From Physcia stellaris (lineage: Eukaryota; Ascomycota; Lecanoromycetes; Caliciales; Physciaceae), in contig JABSSW010000075.1 in the NCBI GenBank assembly GCA_018902385.1, forward strand, positions 62,001 through 126,000: DNA of 64,000 bases, read 5' to 3'. Shown here piece by piece: positions 53,989-64,000 of this stretch. The number at the start of each line of letters is the position of its first letter. The first letter of the stretch is position 1. The position numbers were made by a program, and so were the translations under genes. The notes beneath the pieces are model-generated. The model was not told where the DNA came from, ran no database searches, and worked only from the letters and a program-made list of their open reading frames with translations.

Positions 53989-56900
53989 TCACCCCTTAGC
54001 ATTATACTTATCATTAAACGCATTAACCGCGACCCCAATCTGGCGATACAGCCAATTCCGGCTACTCTCCTCCTGCACGGGGATGAACGGTCCATTCGTC
54101 CCGCCCTTGAGCGTAACGCTCATGCCTGTCCGCTCCTTCGAGATGGTCTGGATATCGTTCAATTTGATATCCCACTCCACGCGCAGTTTCTTGGTCTTGA
54201 CCAGCATGATCCGGTTGTAGGTGAGCATGACGAGCATCTCTTTGCCGGGCAGCTCGAGATGCGCAATGTAATCTTCGTGGAAGAATTTGCCGTCTTCGCA
54301 GGTTTTGAGCCAGAATTGGCCGAGGGCTTCGCGTTGGGCGTAGGGGCGGACGATGCCGTCCAGGCCGATGAAGCGGGTGAGGCGGACGCGGTCAAGGCCC
54401 TCCGCATCGAAGACGGTGGTGGTGTTGCGGACGCCTTCGGCCATGTCTTTGGAAAAGAGTTAGCTTTGGTTGTGAATTTGGGGGAAAAAGGTGATACTCA
54501 CTGGATGCAAGATCAAAAGCCCCAATGGCAGGCTTGGTTGCTAGACCCAAGAAGCCTTTGCCTACTCCTTTGACGAAGCCCGGTAAACCCTCTTTTTCGG
54601 CGCCCTGCAGGGGATGGCGGGCAAGACCACCGATACCACTAGCCATACTCGAAGCGAAAGCATTGCCACCGGATGTAACACCGTACAAGGCGTGCTTGGG
54701 TCGATTTCTTGACTTCGACATGCGGCGTTGGTCCTGGTACTCCTTGTCCAAAGTCGCAGCAGCCAGACCCTTGGACATGCTTCCTGTGAATTTGGTCATA
54801 CTATCAGAAAATCCAAACACTGTCTTCTTGACGAAGCTTGATGCACCTTTCGCGATGCCAATACCGAGCTCTTGTGGGCGGTCGGTCATTACCAGACCTT
54901 GATACGGTTCGTAGAATATGTCCGCTACACCGGAACTGACATTGGTGAATAGGCCGACGGGATTGCCAAGGAAGTCTGCGGAGCCAAGGATGATGTGCAC
55001 TTGGCGAATGCACTCTTGGGTGTAATGACTTTGAATATTAGCCATGAGTGCTGGTACTGACACTCGAGCGTTCTCTAGCATCAAGGCGTTCAGTCGTAGT
55101 GGTGCATCATTGACATTGCCAATGGACATGGTCATGATGTTGACAAAGAACATAAGGGGGTTCGAAGTTTGCATCGTATCCTCAGCATTGATACGCTCGG
55201 TGCGAACGAAGGAAAGATCGAGCTGTGCAGGCTGAATATGCAGGAGCTCGAAGTACACGTCCTGTCCCTGCTCATCTCTTTGCGGCTCTGGAATGTCCAA
55301 GCTTTCGTCGCAAAGCTTATCCTCGCGTTCCTCAGTCCAAGAAGCACCAGGAACCTTCGTGAAGTCAAGCATGGCAAAGATGAAGTCTTCATCAATCTCC
55401 AAAGTCATTTGTTGAAGCAGGACGGTGGCGTATTTGATATACAAGACACCATAGGAGTCGTCCTTCACACGGGTGACCATCGAGTGGAATATTGGATGGG
55501 CTTCCATTTCCTTGCCAGTCTTCGGAACAACGCTAGGATACAGCAAGATCGGGAAGATTCCCCCATAAAGCTGGTTGTCGATTTGGACCCACTTGATGGT
55601 TGCGTTCAGCGTTTGATATAGTCTTGAGTCGTTATACTTAAGCTCGATCTCTCGGAAAGTCATATATAGCAGTTCCTTGAGGTTCTTGTTAACTAAAGAA
55701 ATTCCGAATCCTGCTAGTCGGATTTGAGCTTTGAAAGTGACCTCCGACTCGACGTCTTTGGCCTCGAAGCCAGATGCCACACTTGTCTGCGACGCTTGTC
55801 CGCTCTTCTGCTTATACATACTCTTGGATGCTTTGTAATTTGACAGAAGTAGTGTTTGAGTCGGTCCCTCTGCAGCGATGTTCAATTCTATAATCTTCTG
55901 GTTCTTCGACCCCTGGGCTGCTGGGACTTTCATCGGGACCAGGTTCCCAATCTCAGCAAGCTTGACTCGCCTCTCTTTACCAAAGACCGTGAGTACAAGC
56001 TCCTTGTTCTTGGCAGCAGGATAGTCCCAAGCGTAAGGCATAATACTTCGCGGTGGGAGCCGGTATCGAATTGGCTTCCAGCTTGATCCTTTATCCTCTT
56101 CATTTTCTTCAATATTGGGATTGGCCTGGTAGAAATGGTACTCCAGATCACTCTCATTGCGCATTGAGAACGGCCAGTGATTTTTCTCAATCGACATATG
56201 GAGAAATATAGTCCCGTCTTCCATGATGATTTCGACTCTTACTAATTGCTGGCGCTCGCCTGCTTTGGCCAGCTTAACGTGCACTGTTCCTACATTACTG
56301 ATGTTGAAAGGTGACGACCATTGGTTGCTGACTCCAGAATAGCATAAGCAGAGCTGTTTGACGGGCGCTTGTTTGAGGAAGTGGAGCGGCATTAAAGAGC
56401 CGGCCTTCAAAGTCATCGTATTGGACGATCCTGGCTCCCTGATATTAATCTCCTCGTTGAACTTATTCTTGATGATGAAGCGTGGTGCGATGGTGACCAC
56501 TTTAGTTAGCTTATATTTGCCTTCGCCTTCAGCTACCGAAAGGCCCACATGAATCTCCGATCTCGCGTTGGAGTGAGGCAAAACCGTCTCGAAGGCGCTA
56601 CCGATGGCATCAAAACTCAAAGGCTTGCTCCACCCAGATTCGCCGACCTTGAGATTAGCACGATTCTTCTTATCATCTGTAGGATAGGCGAACATGTACG
56701 GAAGGGCCTTCTTGGATGAACGGTCGGATCCCATCTTCATGCCTTGTCCGGCAGCAGATTTGGCAGAGGAAAACATGGACTTGCTCTGGATATTTATATC
56801 AAGACCAGTCTTGTTGAGGACCAGATAGGGACTGTAGACCATGACTTTGAAGGCTCCACCGCTGTCCGGTATATTGCTAGCACACGATCAGTCAAAGCTC

Positions 56901-59900
56901 GTCGTACCATGAGAAGCGTGGAGCACTTACAAATAGTGAAGCTTCAGCCTTAACTCTACGCCTTGCTCATCTTTGACAGGAAGGGTAGACTCTCGCCGAA
57001 AGTCCTCTTGAGTATTGGAATTGACAACAGCAAACTCGCTTTGCTTAAACACAGTATCTTGCAGATCAACGCTCAAAAGCAGCAGATGAGAAAGCTCAAC
57101 AACATGCACTGGGCTGACTCCGCCCTTCCGAAGGAAATTCGTCCAGTCTTTCTTCGTATTCTTGTCGTAGATGCGGTACTTGAAATCATATGGTAGTAGA
57201 TTCTGAAGCTCAATAGGCGCCGAAAGTCGAATTCGCATATAGGGGTATACGCTGTGACAGTTAGCTTTATCTAAAATATTACTTGGCTTAAGGGACGTAC
57301 TTAGTCATTGGATCATTCTTATCATAAATCGCATTCATTTGGAAATAGAAAGGAGGATGTTCGTCTTTGCTTTCACCTTTGCAGGTGATCGTCCGTGTAG
57401 ATCGTTTCAGCAAATCTTTCCAGAAGAGGCGCTCGTTAGACCAAGAATAGCCGAAGCCTTGGTCAGGCCGAACAACGAGGGAATGCATGAAAGCAGCACC
57501 AACTGGAGCTGGTCGAGCTTCACCAGGGGCTATCTTCTCGATTTTGAGCAAATGACCTTCCTCAGGGCTGAAAACTCCTAGCTCCACTGGGATCTGTGTC
57601 TTATTTTCCACCAGCAACGGCGAGCGGAAGGTAATGTACTTGACGCTGTCTGCACCCAGCACGACTTCGACAAGCAGGCGATGCAGCACCTTGTCTTTGC
57701 GAGGCTTGAGATTGTACAATGTTTCACCTTCACGATTGACCGGTATTTTTTCGATGCTCTCGAAACCACTGCCTTCAAGCTTGATACCAACCACTCCGGT
57801 ACTGCCTTCTGGTGACAGATTCTCACGCATGGTTGTGGGGTCCTCAAATCGCCAAGGAGCTTCTTCTCCGTCACTGAGCTTGGCAGCAGAGCCTTGGTCC
57901 TCGTCTTTTGTTGCAGCCCACACATTGAGATCGAACCCGGTGTAGTTGCGAATTCTGTAGGGTGAATCCGACTGTCGAGGCTTCGACAAGATGTCTTCGT
58001 CCGTGGAAAAGAATTGCGCGGACTTTGAAGCTAATGCAATGGTTGCAGACGTAACAGTAAGTTCCATAGCCTTGTGTGAATACAATTCTACTGACATGCG
58101 GTCAGGGTTGAGCTCCTTGGAGACATGGAAACCAAGCTGCCATGGCTCGATTAAAGGTTCCCAGGCGGACTTCGAGAAGTTGTAGACATTAATGTAAGTG
58201 TCGAAGCTAAGGTCACCAGTCATTGTGCTCGACCAATCTCGTACATCAACGTTAAACTTCTTGATAGAGAGGTCAATCAAGGGCAATTCATGTTGGTCTC
58301 CAATGAGGATAACCCTGATGCCTTCAACAACAGCAGTCATCTCCTCTCTGTTCATCACTATGGAGCCTTCCTGTTTTCCCTTGCCATCCTTCTTCGGGGC
58401 TTGACTAGGAGCAATCGATCTGTTTGTCCGTTTTGCCACGGTCGAGGTGGGCTTCCCGGCTATCGACCTTCGCTTTATCGAAGGGCTAGTCTTGCCGGTT
58501 AGTTCCTTGATCTTTGTAGGTTCCGTGTCTTCGGCCTTGTTGCCTTTGTCCGCGGGCCCTCCTGACGCCTTCTCAACAATCTGTAGGGCTAGTAAGATAT
58601 CCCGGAGAGATAATCGCAACACCAGCGGCTCGATCTCAACAGAGACGTTTGTCAATGAGGATCTTTTCCCTTGCGATCTGTTTTCCATAGACATCTGGAG
58701 AGTGAAATCGTCCAAAATGCGAAGTCGACTTGTGTCGAATTTGTCCATGCGACACAAAAACATCCCAATCTTGGTCACTTGCAAAGTGGAAGCATTCTGT
58801 TGCGATACAAGTACTTGCTTCGTGCCGAGTACAATAGCCTCTGAATTTGATATTGTGGGGTTCGCGATGAGCACGACCTGAGCATCGACAACGTTGATAC
58901 GGAAAGACATGCTCATGGAGCTTTCATCTTTGTCGTTATTATTTGGCTGCTTGTCCAATTTGCCTTCCGCTCCATTCGAGGTTGCTAATGCTCCGCTTTC
59001 GTCGTCATCGGATACCTCCAGGTCGGAATCTTCCTCTTCCTCTATCTTCATTGGTTCCTCGCTGGAGAACGCAGTATTTGCAAAGGCTTGGACAGCGAAC
59101 AAGTACTCCAGCGCGAGAATCACTCGAGGGCTATCGACTGTAAGCATAGCGATCATATGCCTCTTTTTCCCGCCAGCTATCGATACGCTCGCCATGAACT
59201 GCTGTTTGACCTCATTGTTGATCAAAGACATGATCTTCCTGAATTTATTGGTCTCCTTTGTGCGACTATCCTGGATAGTGAAAGAGTTGATTAATAGTTC
59301 AGACTCCAGAGAGTCGTCACTCTTCATTCGAAGCTTGACGTTAGTATCGTTGATCGAAAATTTGGAGAGACTTGCTGCTGCCAAGTCCCCAACAGGCTCA
59401 TCGTCTTTAGCAAGTATTAATTCCAGGCCAATCTTTGGAGCTTTGAACAAAAGATCAATCTTGGTCCAAGCTTCGGAGTCATTACCCAGCTCAGGCTGTT
59501 GTTTGGTCGGAGACTCAACCTGCTTTTCACTATCAGCAGGCTGGTCCGTCAGCTTCTTAGCCGGCTCTACTGTTGATTTCGGAAGCTCTTGCATGACCTG
59601 CTCTTCACTCTGGTCCGGATCTGCTGCGAATGCGCTAGGAACCGTCTTCGATAATTCCAGGAGAAATTTCATCTGCGTCTGTGCAACTCGTAAATTGATG
59701 GGAGACATGGTTCCCTCAACCTCAAGATCCGGACGCTGTACACCTGGCTTATGTTCTGCGTAGGTGACATTAAAGTCGAGATCAACCTTATCAATAATCT
59801 CCAACTCTTCGGACTTGTCGTCCTCGTAATGGAATTCGGATGTCAGATGCACGTTTCTGATACCCGCTGACACTTTGTTGCCGACTACTGCACCCTTTTC

Positions 59901-62900
59901 CTTCGACACTGCTTCAAATTTGTTGCTCGCATAGATTTCCCCTAAGTAGGCTGTAATCAGATCTCGCGGTCTGTCCGCTACCATAACTCTGGGAAACACA
60001 AGTATTGGAGTCTTGACCAGGACGTCGAAAACCATGCGACTTTCACTTTCCTGAATATGAGTAGCTTGGTTAGCTGCAGCTTGGCGAGCCGCGTTGAAAA
60101 TAGCTTGCATCTGGCCAAATTTGACGAGAAACCCAATGATCTTCCGGAAAGGCTCCTCAAGGAAATTGATCTTGATCGATCCAGATCGCAGGAACACCTT
60201 TGAGTCGTAGCCAGGATAAGACTCATCCGCTTTGTCGAATGTTTGATATCTAAAATCGGCAAGCTCATCGCCTTGAATTGTGAGAAGTTGGCGAAGAGGA
60301 GAATCCTTGGATGCGCCTTGGTTAATATCGTCTAGAAGCGAGATATTCCCAAGCCGTGCCCCTACGCGCATGGAGCCCCCACTCAGGAACAGACCGACAT
60401 TGGCGGCGTTCAGACTCAATGTCGCTAAACGAATGCCATCATTGTTGAGGATTAAGGCAACACTTTCAAGGTCAATCTTTATGCGGATCTTTTCGGGCTC
60501 ACCGGAAGAGTCCACGCTCTCTGCATCGCGCTTCTGCTGATCAGCATTGTCAGCTGATTCAATTGCCTCTTGGGACTGGGATGCTCCGTCTGTACTAGTG
60601 AAAGTGACAAGAACAAAGTCGAGCAGTGTGAGCAAGGTCTTCCTTGTTACAACCACATTTAGTGTCGATATCCCCACATCTAGATTCGTCGCAATGCCCT
60701 CGTAAGTTGACTCGAACTCTGGAGAATCTTTATTAACTTTGACGAATTTGATATTAAAAAGCTCTTTATCCTCTTTGGCGTCAAAACCTTGGCTAGATAT
60801 GATCTTCTTGAACTCAGGGCTAGGATCTTGTTCTATGTAGTCATCGACATTGAGGGACTTCAGCAGCACTTCAGCAACCATGTCGTAAGCGCGCAAGTAG
60901 AAGTCGAATTGGAAATGTTCGGCTACTAGCTCAACGAGAAGCTGATCTGGCTTGCGGCCCTTGGGATCAGAGCGATACAATGAGCCCTGCAGCTTATCCA
61001 CTGTGAACTTGATTTCGAAGTTTCGCTGGTGCAGATTCACGTTCTCGCCTTCCTTTTTGCTGGCGGTCGTGCCTTTGCTGTCTTCATCGTCCGACTCATC
61101 TTCGACCACTAAATCTTGCTGGGCCTGGGCCGACAATGACTTTGAGCGCGGTCGACCAACAACGTCATCGGCTCGTGCATTGCTCGCAGGCAGCTCTTTC
61201 TGCCTTTTGACCGGTGCCTTTGTCCTCCCGCCATCCAGAGACTCGTCTGTCTCGAACTTAGGAATAGCTATGTCAATCAGCTTCATCAAGTTTTTGTACT
61301 TCGAGTCTGAGATCGAAGCGTGCAACACCGGCAAATGACCAGAGATCCGAGTCTTGGTGAGGTCTGTCGCCTTTGGCATGATTGACGTTTCCAGAAGAAA
61401 GTCCATGTTGATCCGATCGATGATGCGTAGGTTCTTGGGGTCTTCCGCAGCGTTCAGCTGTTCCTTTGTAGCCTCAATGCCAGGACCGAGAAGTAGCTGT
61501 GTAGAGTCCAGCTTCAAATTGAATTTGTCATACATGAGCCCTTCCAGTTGCTTGAAGTCGTCCTCGCTATATTGCTTCTTCTGCTTGGATTGTATGTCTT
61601 TCATGGTCTCGTTGTCAACAAGTTCACTATTGAGGCTTACATGCCCAGCGTCCAGAATCATGCAGAGGGAGCTCTTCGACGTAATGCTTTCCGGAATAAT
61701 GATCAGAGGCGCTTGTATATCAAGGTTTGCATTTACGGTCTTGTGCTCCTCAAGCGCAAATTCAAGACCCGCTCTGGTCTGCTGCCTGATTCCCTCCACG
61801 GTAGCACCAGCGGTTTCCATCAAAGCACCAATGGACTCCATGTGCGTCTCTGGCGGTTTGAAGAACTTTGCTACCTCTACTATAAATCTAGGATTGTAGA
61901 TCACTTCAATGCTCTTCAACTTCATGATTACGGAGGAGTCAGCACTACCATCTAGAGGATTTTGTTCGAAGATCAAGTGGAATAGGGCATTCTTGGCCTT
62001 TTCTTCTTTTTCTTTACTGGTGTCTTCGGTGCTCGTTGGGCTAGTGACGGTGAACTTGTCGGAATCACTTTCCTTGACGCTCACAATCTGTGGAAACAGA
62101 CTGCCTTTGGTCGTGCCATCGTAGACTCTCATTCCCCCAAGACTGATGTCTGCAAGGAAAGAGTCAGGTCGCTGCAAAGCCTTGGCGGTAAAATTGTCAA
62201 ACATCAAGCTTAGTATCTCGGTGCTTTTCCCGTGTGGATCGCGTTTGAGTGTAAAGCTTCCAGTCTTTAGTGATGACTCTATTTGTAACTTTACGGATTC
62301 ACGGGGAACATCAACGCTTTCGGTGATAGCTTTCTTCTCATCCCAGTCGATGGCGTCGTAAAGCTCTTTTCTTTGCTCTTCAGTCATTGTAGTTGTTTCG
62401 TCCTCATGAGTCTCTGTCTTCTTAGAGCCAAAAGCCCATTGACTCCAGCTTTGTTTTTGAGGTGCCTTCTTGACGCCAATATTCTCCTTTCGGAGTTGAT
62501 TTCGAGCAAGTGAACGCCAAAAGCGAAGATCTTCGTAGGTAGATGCTTGCTCAAGTTTTTCCAACTCTTCGGTCTCCGGAGCAGTCATTTTCTCTTCTTT
62601 CTTTTTCTTTTTGAAGATTTCAACGTACCTCAAACGGGTATCGCGCCGCTCACGCATGTAGTCCCAAGTCCACTTTCGGTTGCGTTCTTGGATTTTAGAG
62701 TGGACAGCGGTGAAGGCGAAACGCAACCAAGCCCGAGGATCTTCTTTGGGCGCGCTCTTAGGCTGCAGCTTCTTGTATTCTTGATGGCGGATGAAGTAAT
62801 GAAACAGATCTACCATCATCAGAGCGTCTCGATACTGCTCCTCGTCAAGTATGAAGCCAAGCTCCTGGAATAAAAGGCGGGCACGGATCTTGGGCTTCTC

Positions 62901-63734
62901 AAGCTTGCCTGTTTTGTCGATCTCAATCGCTGCTCGGCCGCTGACCGGCTTGAGCATGTATTGCTGTTTTTCACCACCTTCGAGGGCTTTATGGAACATC
63001 TCAATCATGTCACCATGCTCCGAGTTTTGTGCTTCTGCCCCTACGTCGACGCCTTTGCCAGTACCAAAGAGGTCTGCATCGGTATTCCAGTAGAATGCAA
63101 GCTCACCAAGGGTAGCAAGCTTATTAGTCGTTCCGGATGTAGATTGGATAAAGCTTGGTTTCCAGTCGGAGTCAGTGCTAACTGCACTAAGCTCCTTGAT
63201 GGTGAGACCCAGAGCGAAAGGGTGACCCTCGGTCGAGATGGCATCCTCATAACGTATGTGGATGTTCTTAATACTGACCTGTAAGTTATCGACAATTGCA
63301 GTGGTAAGGCTCTCAGTGAAGCTCTGGTTTTTCTGCTGTTCTTCGGGACTGGCTCCCTCAAGATTCTTTTGCTTCAAAAGTTCAGCATTCTCCAGTTTCT
63401 CCATCTTGACATCGTGGGCGCGTTTGTTCTCCTCCTCTTCGTTGTACTCTGCATCTTCTTTTGGTGCCGCAAGCAGGAAGACATCTTGTATGGTAACCCT
63501 TACTGGTTTGCCTCTCAGGTTGGTCCAAGGTATTGACATGGTAAGCTCTCCAAGATGACCTTCGACGACATTCACAGGCAAGTGTAGCTGATCCAAGGCC
63601 TCCTTCCGAAGCTCAAGATTGCGTAGCTTCACATCGCCATTCCATATTCCAACATTGAGCTGCTTGGCATCGAAGTTCTTGACATACATGCCCAGGAAGC
63701 GGTTAAGCAACCCTGCGACGAGGCCTTCGAGCAT
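53989..63734 (-). CDS. VPS13: Vacuolar protein sorting-associated protein 13, 3,195 aa
   Basis: Exons are 63734-57301, 57251-56931, 56876-54502 and 54446-53989 (9,588 nt). Junctions restore TNVYPYMRIRLSAPIELQNL, LHYFNIPDSGGAF and DLASNMAEGVRN. VPS13 is a bridge-like protein that moves phospholipids between membranes at contact sites. The N-terminal chorein domain is clear (MLEGLVAGLLNRFLGMYVKN, then LNVGIWNGDVKLRNLELRK). The adaptor-binding region begins near residue 1930 (YRIRNYTGFDLNVWAA). The ATG2-like C-terminal helices lie near 2890 (GNPVGLFTNVSSGVADIFYE). The last 150 residues form the PH-like domain. Length is normal for fungal VPS13 and no key block is missing. The ATG at 63734 gives the canonical MLEGL start. 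Confidence 0.97.
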
Positions 63735-64000
63735 GTTCGCGGTGGGCGGCCGTTACCCGGTCAGGGGAGAGGGAAGCGATCTAAAGGTAGGAGGTCGATG
63801 GGGGCTCAGTTGATGGCGAGAGGATCTTATTTGCGCCAACTCATGGTGAAATTAATCAAGCCAGCTGGGAGGCCTTTAAACCCTTGGTCACAGGCGATGT
63901 CGTTAGTACGAAAACTCGTATCTCGCTCTCAATGATCAGATGCGGCAGAACATACTAGACAGAACGCTGATAGCTCGAGAAAACAAACGTGGAGGATCAG
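63735..64000. promoter_or_regulatory. VPS13 upstream region
   Basis: The promoter and 5' leader of VPS13 should lie here. I see no clear TATA box, as is common for housekeeping genes. Confidence 0.4.

Overview
The window looks like nuclear DNA of a filamentous ascomycete (Pezizomycotina). Genes carry short GT-AG introns of about 45-130 nt with CTAAC/CTAAT-like branch sites. Family content is typical of moulds: RTA1 exporter, cyanamide hydratase, AcuF-type zinc finger, DUF7580, F-box paralogs, small secreted proteins. AT-rich hypermutated blocks lie beside normal gene space. The exact lineage cannot be read from the sequence.

Region by region: 1-8913 is an AT-rich, hypermutated transposon graveyard, split at 3057-6020 by an intact, normal-composition LTR element. 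That element has identical 185-bp LTRs, a 5-bp target duplication and no gag/pol, and its interior is packed with short stem-loops. From 10.4 to 22.7 kb come a glutathione S-transferase-like protein, an RTA1-like membrane protein (apparent 1-nt frameshift), a cyanamide hydratase-like HD protein, an orphan protein, an F-box protein and a nine-exon MFS sugar transporter. From 23.9 to 32 kb come a STAND-type N-terminal domain fused to ankyrin repeats, two small secreted proteins and a charged orphan. From 34.2 to 43.7 kb lie three diverged paralogous F-box genes and a small membrane protein. From 46 to 52.6 kb lie a DUF1857-like protein and a head-to-head pair: a DUF7580-type protein and a large AcuF zinc finger/SANT/coiled-coil protein. 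The last 10 kb is a complete VPS13 gene on the minus strand.

Only VPS13 is clearly housekeeping. The rest reads as accessory gene space: F-box adaptors, STAND-related signalling parts, secreted proteins and detoxification enzymes, with long intergenic gaps. No biosynthetic cluster is evident.

The strongest unusual signal is the mutation signature of the AT-rich blocks. C is almost never followed by C or T (and G almost never preceded by A or G), while CpA and CpG are retained. Classical RIP removes CpA, so this is a different context. Two copies of one 123-bp segment inside the window show the same changes directly. The second signal is the array of hairpins with compensatory stem changes inside the LTR element. 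Exon borders below were worked out by eye from splice sites, reading frame and paralog comparison, not from transcripts.
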